Source of the DNA: Deltaproteobacteria bacterium
Lineage (GTDB): Bacteria; Desulfobacterota; G020345765
Reading direction: 5' to 3'
Assembly: GCA_030616835.1 (NCBI GenBank)
Contig: JAUWWP010000027.1
Coordinates: 1-15,447, forward strand
Length of the DNA stretch: 15,447 bases
The stretch's first letter is position 1; every line of letters begins with the position of its first letter. Below are positions 7,663-12,606 of this stretch, in pieces. Below the pieces are notes generated by a model. It was not told the DNA's origin, made no database searches, and saw nothing but the letters and a program-made list of their open reading frames with translations. The position numbers and the translations under genes are program-made.

Positions 7663-9354
7663 TCAACGTTTAAATACTGCTCCCTGGCTGGCGGAACTCA
7701 CCATTCGGCCATAACGCTCAAGGTAGCCTTCTTTAATCCTGGGCTTAGGTGGTCTCCACCTCACCCGACGCCTCTCGATTTCCTTATCGTCGGCCATTAG
7801 CTTAATACTTCTTCGAGGAATATCCAATCTAATCCGATCACCATCCTTGACCAGCGCAATTGGCCCTCCCTCAGCTGCTTCCGGGGAGATATGACCGATA
7901 CAGGGCCCCCGGGTTCCTCCGGAGAAGCGTCCATCAGTAATGAGGGCTACCGATTCTGCCAGTCCCATCCCGGTAATGGTTGCAGTTGGAGAAAGCATCT
8001 CCCGCATCCCGGGCCCCCCTTTGGGGCCCTCATACCTTATTACTACTATATCACCTTTTTTGATCTTTCCCTGCATAATTGCCCGGATTGAGCTCTCTTC
8101 GGAGTTAAACACCCGGGCCTTACCTTCGAACCTCATCATCTTTCTACTCACGGCTGACTGCTTGACCACTGCCCCCTCAGGAGCCAGATTCCCCTTCAGG
8201 ATGGCAATGCCACCCTCTTTACTATAAGGCCGTTTTAAGGGCCGAATAACCTCTTCACCAGCAACACTCGCTTTCCGGGCAATCTTTAATAAACTCATCC
8301 CGGAGACCGTGGGGTTATCCTTCAGCAGGGGTCTCAGTCGGTTCAGTACCGCCGGAACCCCGCCGGCATACTCCAGGTCCTCCATCATATAATCTCCGGC
8401 CGGACGAAGCCGGACAAGATGAGGGGTTCTGCGCGTGAGCTCATCAAATCTGCTTAAAGGAAGCTCGACTCCTGCCTCTTTAGCGATAGCTAACAGATGA
8501 AGAACAGTATTGGTTGAACCTCCTAAGGCCAGATCCATTCTGATCGCATTATCAAAAGCGGCACTGGTAAGTATCTTCCGAGCACCAAGATCCTCCTTGA
8601 TCAATTCAACGATCCTGACTCCGCTGCTGAAGGCAATCCTTCTTTTCTTAGAAGAATTAGCCAGTGAGCTCCCGGTCCCGGGCAGAGAGAGCCCCATTGC
8701 CTCAGTGAGACAGGCCATCGTATTAGCAGTGTAAAGTCCCTGACATGCCCCGGCCCCGGGACAGGCATTGAGCTCTAACTCTTCCAGTTCCTTGCGGTCA
8801 ATCTCTCCACTTTGATAGCGACCCACTGCCTCAAAGGTATCCCTGACCAGGGAAAGCCTCTTCCCTCGGTATCTTCCTGAAACCATGGGTCCTGCAGTTA
8901 CTACAATTGAGGGAATATTCAACCGGGCGGCGGCCATTAACATACCCGGGGTAATCTTATCACAATTGGTAAGCAGCACTAATCCATCCAGGCAGTGAGC
9001 AAGGGCTACTGTTTCGATCATATCGGCGATCAGCTCCCGGGAAGGAAGAGAATAGCGCATTCCCTTGTGTCCCATAGCAATCCCGTCACAGATTGCCGGA
9101 ACCCCGAACAGAAACGAGTAGCCTCCGCCGCTGTGAACCCCCTTTTCGATAAATCTTTCCAGCTCCCGCATTCCGATATGACCGGGCACCAGATCGCTGA
9201 AACTGGAGGCTATCCCGACAAAAGGCCTGTCCATCTGATCGGGGCCAATCCCAGTCGCATAAAGCAAGGCTTGATTCGCAGCCCGCCCGATTCCTTTTTT
9301 AACTGCATCACTTCTCATAACCTTAAAGGGCAAGAACCTCCCTTTCCTCTCCAT
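7663..9354 (-). CDS. ilvD: Dihydroxy-acid dehydratase
   Basis: Iron-sulfur dehydratase converting 2,3-dihydroxyisovalerate to 2-oxoisovalerate (and the isoleucine analogue). At 563 aa it is full length. Family blocks include AICDGIAMGHKGMRYSLPSR, NCDKITPGM with Cys131 and the likely carbamylated Lys133, GACQGLYTANTMACLTEA with Cys204, GGSTNTVLHLLA, GPKGGPGMREML, and the catalytic serine block TDGRFSGGTRGPCIGH. At the position of the first cluster cysteine of the [2Fe-2S] class the protein has Gly58 (VPGHIGM), as in the oxygen-sensitive E. coli-like class. It is the first gene of the operon. The ATG at 9354 gives MERKGRFLPFKV before the family-typical MRSDAVKKG; the ATG at 9318 is an equally reasonable start. 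No clear ribosome site precedes 9354. Confidence 0.97.
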   Translation of the reverse strand: MERKGRFLPFKVMRSDAVKKGIGRAANQALLYATGIGPDQMDRPFVGIASSFSDLVPGHIGMRELERFIEKGVHSGGGYSFLFGVPAICDGIAMGHKGMRYSLPSRELIADMIETVALAHCLDGLVLLTNCDKITPGMLMAAARLNIPSIVVTAGPMVSGRYRGKRLSLVRDTFEAVGRYQSGEIDRKELEELELNACPGAGACQGLYTANTMACLTEAMGLSLPGTGSSLANSSKKRRIAFSSGVRIVELIKEDLGARKILTSAAFDNAIRMDLALGGSTNTVLHLLAIAKEAGVELPLSRFDELTRRTPHLVRLRPAGDYMMEDLEYAGGVPAVLNRLRPLLKDNPTVSGMSLLKIARKASVAGEEVIRPLKRPYSKEGGIAILKGNLAPEGAVVKQSAVSRKMMRFEGKARVFNSEESSIRAIMQGKIKKGDIVVIRYEGPKGGPGMREMLSPTATITGMGLAESVALITDGRFSGGTRGPCIGHISPEAAEGGPIALVKDGDRIRLDIPRRSIKLMADDKEIERRRVRWRPPKPRIKEGYLERYGRMVSSASQGAVFKR

Positions 9355-9382
9355 ACCATAAAAATGTATATAATATTATGTA

Positions 9383-9411
9383 ATATTAGTAAAATCAAGA
9401 GTATTTGTCAA
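9383..9411 (-). promoter_or_regulatory. Sigma-70-type promoter of the ilv-psd-pss-leu operon
   Basis: On the minus strand a perfect -35 TTGACA (9411-9406), a 17-base spacer, and a -10 TAATAT (9388-9383) lie just upstream of ilvD, in an AT-rich stretch. The predicted transcript start near 9376 leaves a leader of only about 22 bases to the 9354 start, or about 58 to the 9318 start. Confidence 0.7.
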
Positions 9412-9642
9412 GCTTCCTGGAAATGGGAAGAGACATCGTGACCCCCCTCTGAGGGTAAAGAAGTTGGTATGTTTTGGTGAGAGAACTTGGGTAGGACTTA
9501 AGGAAGCTGTAAGGGTAGTTCTTTCAGAGAAGAGGGTTAACGTCCTAAATAACCCGCCGGGGGGGGAGGGGCAAACCTTCATTTTTCATTTATTATTCTC
9601 TCCTTCAGATTTTCTTTTTCCTCTGCCTTACTATATATCTCT
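9412..9642 (-). other. Intergenic stretch upstream of ilvD: possible leader with a 14-codon ORF
   Basis: No convincing gene. If transcription starts at the distal promoter near 9636, this would be an RNA leader of about 280 bases before ilvD. A 14-codon minus-strand ORF at 9589-9545 (MKNEGLPLPPRRVI) has a good ribosome site, AAGGAGAG. It carries two Leu, one Val and one Ile codons, too few to call a classical ilv attenuator. A GGGTTA/TAACCC stem (9534-9555) and an AGGAC/GTCCT pairing are possible. I see no T-box element. The plus-strand frame from 9464 is not convincing. Confidence 0.3.
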
Positions 9643-9670
9643 ATTATACTTGAGCATACCATCCTATCAA
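9643..9670 (-). promoter_or_regulatory. Distal sigma-70-type promoter pointing towards ilvD
   Basis: The minus strand shows -35 TTGATA (9670-9665), a 16-base spacer and a perfect -10 TATAAT (9648-9643). It lies between the accessory block and the operon and could feed the operon through a long leader. Confidence 0.5.
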
Positions 9671-9720
9671 CTGATTTATGATTTTTGAACGTTTGACCCT
9701 GAATTGCTCCTCTCCTACAC

Positions 9721-9811
9721 ATCTAATGGCTTTAGCGTAAGCGGCACCCGGACCCGTTCCGAGGCGCGCCTCACACCACACACCTGCAGGATGCCTTTCG
9801 AGCGTCAAGCC
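9721..9811 (-). repeat. attC-like imperfect inverted repeat after the SUFU-like gene
   Basis: Forty bases after the stop of the SUFU-like gene, the minus strand has an outer arm beginning GGCTTGACGCTCGAAAGGCA and, about 60 bases on, a closing arm GGTGCCGCTTACGCTAAAGCC followed by ATTAGAT. The arms are partly complementary, and the ends are near-matches to the attC core boxes RYYYAAC and GTTRRRY (one mismatch each). A perfect 12-base palindrome, GAGGCGCGCCTC (9761-9772), lies in the middle. The position directly after a gene and the folding fit a diverged integron attC; other dispersed hairpins are possible. Confidence 0.4.
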
Positions 9812-9851
9812 TCAACTCGCGGTAGCCTATATGCTCTAGTTCGATGCGTTC

Positions 9852-10571
9852 CTACAGCACCGGTTCACGATCCAGATCGCTGTACGGATAGTGACCCGCG
9901 TCCTTCAGCCTTCTCAAGAGCGCGTCGCTGCCGTTCTGCTTTGCGTACTCCATCTCCTCCCGGAATACCTCAATGCACAGAAGCAGGCAGTGCTTCCTCC
10001 CGTCAACTGTGAAGCCTTTCGCGTCTGGATCGTACTCGTCAAGCACGAGACACCTGTTCGGCTCTCCCTCCTTACCCGGGACTTCACAGGTGTCGCCGGG
10101 ATTCAGAACGGCTTCGTACGAGTAGAAGCCAACCGTCGTCATGATCCCGCACATACGACGCTCTATCCTGTTGAACGGATGGCCTTCGTTGGCTCTTTCG
10201 TCCCCCGGGGGCTTCCTGAGTTTCGTGAAGGCAACCAGTTCGTAGGTCCCGACCTCGTTGGGCTTGGGGCCGCTCCCGTCCGGCTCAATGAGTTCCATCG
10301 TAGCGAATCCGGTCCCAGGAATGCCATCGACGAAGTAGTGCATGTCAACGGCTCCACCGACCTGAAAGGGGATTATCGCATGGCCGACCATGTCGTGCAT
10401 CGGGCCGAGGATTCGCTCGAGCGCAGCCTTCTTGGCTTCGTGGTGGCGCTCATACTCTTCTTGGGAGAACTTCGGCCCTTCCTCCGTTCTCCGCGACGCA
10501 CGCCACCTCATCCCGGCGAGGAGGATTGCAACAACGGTGACAACAACCAGAATCGCAACCGCGATCTTCAT
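9852..10571 (-). CDS. Membrane-anchored SUFU-like (suppressor-of-fused) domain protein
   Basis: Predicted 239-aa protein with one N-terminal hydrophobic segment (about 2-22, MKIAVAILVVVTVVAILLAG) followed by basic residues, suggesting a signal anchor with the rest outside the cytoplasm. A charged stretch (about 25-55) precedes a globular domain. Within it, the blocks MHYFVDGIPGTGFATMELIE, GTYELVAFTK, NRCLVLDEYDP and GHYPYSDLDREPV resemble bacterial proteins of the SUFU superfamily; I recognise the pattern but could not search it. SUFU-like proteins are known as immunity proteins for polymorphic toxins in bacteria, but nothing here shows a toxin. The ATG at 10571 is preferred; a TTG at 10583 would add four residues. 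There is no ribosome site; a TATAAT in the upstream repeat (10591-10586) would give a nearly leaderless transcript. It lies between a 147-bp direct repeat and an attC-like site, as one cassette-like unit. Confidence 0.75.
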   Translation of the reverse strand: MKIAVAILVVVTVVAILLAGMRWRASRRTEEGPKFSQEEYERHHEAKKAALERILGPMHDMVGHAIIPFQVGGAVDMHYFVDGIPGTGFATMELIEPDGSGPKPNEVGTYELVAFTKLRKPPGDERANEGHPFNRIERRMCGIMTTVGFYSYEAVLNPGDTCEVPGKEGEPNRCLVLDEYDPDAKGFTVDGRKHCLLLCIEVFREEMEYAKQNGSDALLRRLKDAGHYPYSDLDREPVL

Positions 10572-10578
10572 GGCATCG

Positions 10579-10725
10579 AACAATGATTATACAGTCTGTA
10601 TAAATCGTAAAAGAAAGATGGTTATTTTCTGAATAAGAAGTCCCGGTGTCTTGCCGGGTATTCGTTCAACCTTCTTTATATCAACAGTTTATGTGCCTTT
10701 GTCGTATCAATCGCTCTGGGTTTAT
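10579..10725 (-). repeat. Direct repeat copy A (about 147 bp)
   Basis: Roughly 88% identical by eye, with small gaps, to 12036-12181 in the same orientation. It contains a perfect 15-base palindrome TATACAGTCTGTATA (10588-10602) and a conserved CCCGG/CCGGG stem (10642-10658). Read on the minus strand it ends in TATAATCATTGTT, immediately before the SUFU-like gene. Similarity to copy B stops at this GTT on one side and at GGGTTTAT on the other. Confidence 0.85.
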
Positions 10726-10733
10726 TTTAACCT

Positions 10734-10801
10734 GCTAACGATAAAGCTCACCTGCACCGAAGCCGCTAGACTTTCAGTATCTGGTCAGCGGTATGTTGGG
10801 C
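10734..10801 (-). repeat. attC-like site after the 76-aa gene
   Basis: Ten bases beyond the stop of the 76-aa gene the minus strand reads GCCCAACATACCGCTGACC, and 68 bases later the region closes with CAGGTGAGCTTTATCGTTAGC. The two arms pair imperfectly over about 20 bases. GCCCAAC fits the RYYYAAC box exactly, and GTTAGCA matches the GTTRRRY box in five of seven positions. Length, position after a gene, and the AAC...GTT ends are as expected for an integron attC recombination site. No integrase is present in the window. Confidence 0.5.
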
Positions 10802-10811
10802 GAAGAAATAT

Positions 10812-11042
10812 TTATCTTGCCACCAGTAGTGCCTCTTGCGCTTCGCGGGGTAATTGGATAAGGACAAAATAGGACTGGGGATAGAGATAATCTTCACCGG
10901 ATTCGTCAATGACTCTGAGATATCCTTCCTTTGAGGCCTCGTCGTCTGATAGGATTCGGTAAATCTTACGTTTTTCCAGATCTTCACAGTCCTTGTTCTC
11001 AATGCAAAGCGCAAATACCCGATCTTCCATTTCTTTTTCCAT
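10812..11042 (-). CDS. Small conserved hypothetical protein (DESGEDYLYP family), 76 aa
   Basis: Uncharacterised acidic cytosolic protein without membrane segments. The C-terminal half carries RKIYRILSDDEASKEGYLR and then VIDESGEDYLYP and SYFVLIQLP, a pattern I recognise from many small hypothetical proteins of environmental bacteria; its function is unknown to me. The compact shape (beta-rich, KIY...GYLRVIDESGEDYLYP) suggests a small SH3-like or binding fold, which is inference. Start is the ATG at 11042; an ATG at 11030 would drop four residues. It begins four bases after the 53-aa gene, so the two form a translationally linked pair. The stop is followed closely by an attC-like repeat, making this pair look like one cassette. 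Confidence 0.75.
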   Translation of the reverse strand: MEKEMEDRVFALCIENKDCEDLEKRKIYRILSDDEASKEGYLRVIDESGEDYLYPQSYFVLIQLPREAQEALLVAR

Positions 11043-11046
11043 GATT

Positions 11047-11208
11047 TTAATCCAGAATTCTTTTGATTTTCATTTTCTTTCTGCCAAGGCCGTGGGCTTC
11101 ATACCAGTGTAGCTCGGCTTTGCTTATCCTTCCGCTTTGAAGACGAACTTTTGCCACACCCTTGAGCTTTCTCCACCGCCCAGGGCCAAATTGTTTCCGA
11201 AGACGCAT
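11047..11208 (-). CDS. Small basic conserved hypothetical protein, 53 aa
   Basis: A very short gene, MRLRKQFGPGRWRKLKGVAK at the start, then VRLQSGRISKAELHWYEAHG and LGRKKMKIKRILD at the end. It is strongly basic and has no membrane segment. The AELHWYEAHG-GRKKMKIKR arrangement is one I have seen in small hypothetical proteins lying beside DESGEDYLYP proteins, which supports it as a real gene. GAGG lies four bases before the ATG. The stop is four bases before the 76-aa gene. A basic and an acidic small protein encoded back to back could bind each other, as in toxin-antitoxin pairs, but there is no direct evidence of toxicity. It is easily missed because of its length. Confidence 0.65.
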   Translation of the reverse strand: MRLRKQFGPGRWRKLKGVAKVRLQSGRISKAELHWYEAHGLGRKKMKIKRILD

Positions 11209-11281
11209 TATACCTCGGATTTTTCCCCCGAAAGCGATGTTTGAAGACGAGCCCTGATTTTTGGACGGCGCGAGTGCAGTC

Positions 11282-11303
11282 GGACTTCAGCGATTTGTTA
11301 GCC
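11282..11303 (-). repeat. attC-like half-site overlapping the end of the antitoxin-like gene
   Basis: The minus strand reads GGCTAACAAATCGCTGAAGT, with the stop codon TGA of the upstream gene inside it, as seen in real cassettes where the ORF ends within attC. It shares AACAnA(n)nCGCTGA with 12242-12262 and with the arm at 10781-10801. I find no convincing second (GTTRRRY) arm in the 75 bases before the next gene, so the site is partial or degraded. Confidence 0.4.
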
Positions 11304-11502
11304 CGGGCTTTGCAGAGACCTTGGCGTTGCCTCTGCGTGCCGTTGAATTCGTGCGCTTTGCGGGGAGAGACACCGTGTTTCTACCGCTCTTGATTTCCTG
11401 CTGTTTGATATCCTGGCAGATGTGCTCTATGTCATAGTTGAACTGCTTCGCGTATCTTCGCCGTAACTCGCGCACTTCCTCGACAATCGTATCTCGCCAC
11501 AT
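11287..11502 (-). CDS. Putative antitoxin partner of the PIN protein, 71 aa
   Basis: Small, basic, probably DNA-binding or partner-binding protein. The N-terminal part, MWRDTIVEEVRELRRRYAKQ followed by FNYDIEHICQDIKQQEIKSG, has the pattern of small partners commonly found beside this PIN family, with an amphipathic helix (2-20). It is preceded by GGAGG with an eight-base gap and begins three bases after the PIN gene, so the two are co-translated. The C-terminal tail after about residue 45 (SLPAKRTNSTARRGNAKVSA, then KPGLTNR) is low in complexity; its last codons and the stop lie inside an attC-like sequence, suggesting that the natural C-terminus was replaced by read-through into a recombination site. 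Assignment as antitoxin rests on the neighbour and on remembered family pattern. Confidence 0.7.
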   Translation of the reverse strand: MWRDTIVEEVRELRRRYAKQFNYDIEHICQDIKQQEIKSGRNTVSLPAKRTNSTARRGNAKVSAKPGLTNR

Positions 11503-11505
11503 TGG

Positions 11506-11976
11506 TTATCCCTCCAATAGCTCCTCAGGAGTGCAGATGATCGGAGGCTCGTACCCTTTTGAGCGGCAGACGTGTTCGATCTTACCCCTGATTACTGCAT
11601 TGGCTATGTGTGTGCAATTCCACGTGAGCAGGTAGTCCATTCCGTTCATAACTGCGATGGCCACATGCAGTGCATCGACTGCCGCCTGCCTTGGTAATGC
11701 CCTCCGTCTGACCAACTCCTGAGCAAGAGCACTCGCTTCGCTGTTTAACTCCAATACCGGGATGCTTTCTACGAACTCCATCCGTCTTGCCATTGCCTCC
11801 TTGTCTCCAGAACTGACCTCTTGCCAGACGATCTGCGAGGTGAAAAGATCGAATCTATCTCTATTCTCCCACCACTCATGAGTGATCTGTTGATGGGCTG
11901 CAATGACTAGGTCTCGACTGGGCCAAGCACTGAGATAACTGGGGATCGTTGTTTCAAGATAGACCTTCGGTCTCAT
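11506..11976 (-). CDS. PIN-domain protein (VapC-like toxin of a type II toxin-antitoxin pair)
   Basis: Predicted ribonuclease of the PIN superfamily, 156 aa from the ATG at 11976 (MRPKVYLETTIPSYLSAWPS). The first acidic position is Glu in VYLETT, where many VapC proteins have Asp. The second is the Glu of IVWQEVSSGD, the third the Asp of AVDALHVAIAV. The fourth region reads YLLTWNCTHIANA with Asn in place of Asp. This arrangement (ETTIPSYL, TWN-C-HIAN) is a recognised PIN subgroup, so the changes need not mean loss of activity. A GTG at 11982 would add two residues. There is no clear ribosome site. TTGACA (12011-12006) lies 17 bases from a weak TAGTCT. It precedes its small partner by three bases, a toxin-first order opposite to the usual vapBC order. 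Confidence 0.85.
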   Translation of the reverse strand: MRPKVYLETTIPSYLSAWPSRDLVIAAHQQITHEWWENRDRFDLFTSQIVWQEVSSGDKEAMARRMEFVESIPVLELNSEASALAQELVRRRALPRQAAVDALHVAIAVMNGMDYLLTWNCTHIANAVIRGKIEHVCRSKGYEPPIICTPEELLEG

Positions 11977-12035
11977 ATTCACAGACTACAGACAAAGAAA
12001 CACGGTGTCAATACTTACGACCTTCGGCTCGGGCT

Positions 12036-12196
12036 AACAATGATTATACAGTCTGCATAAATCAAAAAGAAAGACTATTCCTTTCTGGATAAGAAGTCCC
12101 GGTGACTTGCCGGGTATTCGTTAAACCTTTTTCATATCAACAGCTTGTGCGTATTTGTCGTATAAATCGCTTTGGGTTTATCCAGACTGCATAAAC
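12036..12196 (-). repeat. Direct repeat copy B with terminal inverted repeats
   Basis: The 12036-12181 part matches copy A. The left end GATTATACAGTCTGCATAAA (12042-12061, extending to 12063) and the reverse complement of the right end (12196-12175) agree at 18 of 22 positions, so copy B has imperfect terminal inverted repeats enclosing about 155 bp, as in a MITE-like element. The right end is itself a GGGTTTAT/ATAAACCC hairpin. On the minus strand the left end reads TATAATCATTGTTAGCC, a -10-like box followed by an attC-like GTTAGCC. The PIN gene begins 60 bases further on. Confidence 0.8.
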
Positions 12197-12200
12197 CCGA

Positions 12201-12296
12201 TCAGAGATCATCAATAGTGCTGCGGACGCCATGGCTTCTTTGAGCCTCAGCGACTTTGTTATTTATCGAATATTCTTCGGAGAAACCGTTAGACAT
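12201..12296 (-). CDS. Possible 31-codon leader ORF at the head of the accessory block
   Basis: Begins ATG three to four bases after the predicted start of transcription (so almost leaderless), reads MSNGFSEEYSINNKVAEAQR and ends ...STIDDL just before repeat B. Composition is plausible for a protein, but the length gives little statistical support and I recognise no family. It overlaps an attC-like half-site (12242-12262). It may instead be the truncated start of a lost gene. Confidence 0.2.
   Translation of the reverse strand: MSNGFSEEYSINNKVAEAQRSHGVRSTIDDL
12242..12262 (-). repeat. attC-like half-site
   Basis: The minus strand reads ATAACAAAGTCGCTGAGGCT, sharing AACAAA-CGCTGA with the half-site at 11282-11303. 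The matching second arm is not evident unless it is the GTTAGCC at the far end of repeat B (about 225 bases away), which would be long for an attC. Confidence 0.3.
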
Positions 12297-12305
12297 CGTA
12301 GGCTC

Positions 12306-12334
12306 AATATAGCAAAAATCCGGAGCGATTTCAA
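12306..12334 (-). promoter_or_regulatory. Strong sigma-70-type promoter at the head of the accessory block
   Basis: On the minus strand, -35 TTGAAA (12334-12329), 17-base spacer, -10 TATATT (12311-12306). Each hexamer differs from consensus at one position. It points into repeat B and the PIN gene and is placed where a cassette-array promoter would be expected. Confidence 0.6.
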
Positions 12335-12411
12335 CTAATTCGGACCTCGTTTTTTTGAACCGAAGTTGTATTGCCTGTTACTCCCTTCCGCCGTCGTTCA
12401 CATTCAGTGAA

Positions 12412-12490
12412 CTATGGCGGATAAATCCGCCATAGCATTTCGGCCTTCGTAGCCACTTCGGCGAAGTAGGCTGGCGAAGGCGGATGCTAT
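12412..12490. repeat. Composite hairpin repeat between the accessory block and transketolase
   Basis: CTATGGCGGAT (12412-12422) pairs with ATCCGCCATAG (12425-12435). A second, larger structure pairs GCCTTCG (12443-12449) with CGAAGGC (12475-12481), AGCC with GGCT, and ACTTC with GAAGT around a GGC loop. ATAGCAT (12432-12438) can also pair with ATGCTAT (12484-12490), so the two structures are mutually exclusive. Such hairpins are dispersed repeats in many uncultured-bacterium genomes; there is no T-run to make it a simple terminator. The flanking 12341-12411 and 12491-12538 show nothing else. Confidence 0.8.
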
Positions 12491-12538
12491 TCCCTGCTAT
12501 TTGGGATTCAGCCATTGAAAAATAAAATTAATATTTTA

Positions 12539-12567
12539 TTGACTCCCTGAATAATTTCTGTTATTTC
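12539..12567 (+). promoter_or_regulatory. Possible transketolase promoter
   Basis: TTGACT (12539-12544) is followed after 17 bases by TATTTC, a weak -10, in an AT-rich stretch 40 bases before the start. The -35 is good but the -10 is poor, so this is tentative. Confidence 0.3.
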
Positions 12568-12606
12568 ATAAAAACACTATTGTTTATGATTGAAAGGAAT
12601 CACCTG

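Noticed and set aside
9376..9582. Minus-strand 68-codon frame upstream of ilvD
   Set aside because: It runs through the proximal promoter, is Thr/Ser/Leu-rich without family pattern, and its start competes with the better placed ATG at 9589.
9412..9642. T-box or classical ilv attenuator upstream of ilvD
   Set aside because: No AGGGTGGNACCGCG-like T-box bulge, and no terminator hairpin with T-run before ilvD; the short ORF is not rich in Leu, Val or Ile codons.
9464..9688. Plus-strand 74-codon frame upstream of ilvD
   Set aside because: No ribosome site, C-terminal half becomes T-rich low-complexity sequence, and two minus-strand promoters overlap the region. A decayed gene cannot be excluded, but support is lacking.
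9891..10586. Plus-strand 231-codon frame opposite the SUFU-like gene
   Set aside because: The minus strand has the membrane segment and family-like motifs; the plus frame has none.
10642..10658. CCCGG/CCGGG stem in the direct repeats as a terminator
   Set aside because: The stem is only 5 bp and no uninterrupted T-run follows on either strand.
10579..12196. CRISPR array suggested by repeated sequences
   Set aside because: Only two copies, about 147 bp long and 1.4 kb apart, with genes between them; no short regularly spaced repeats and no cas genes.
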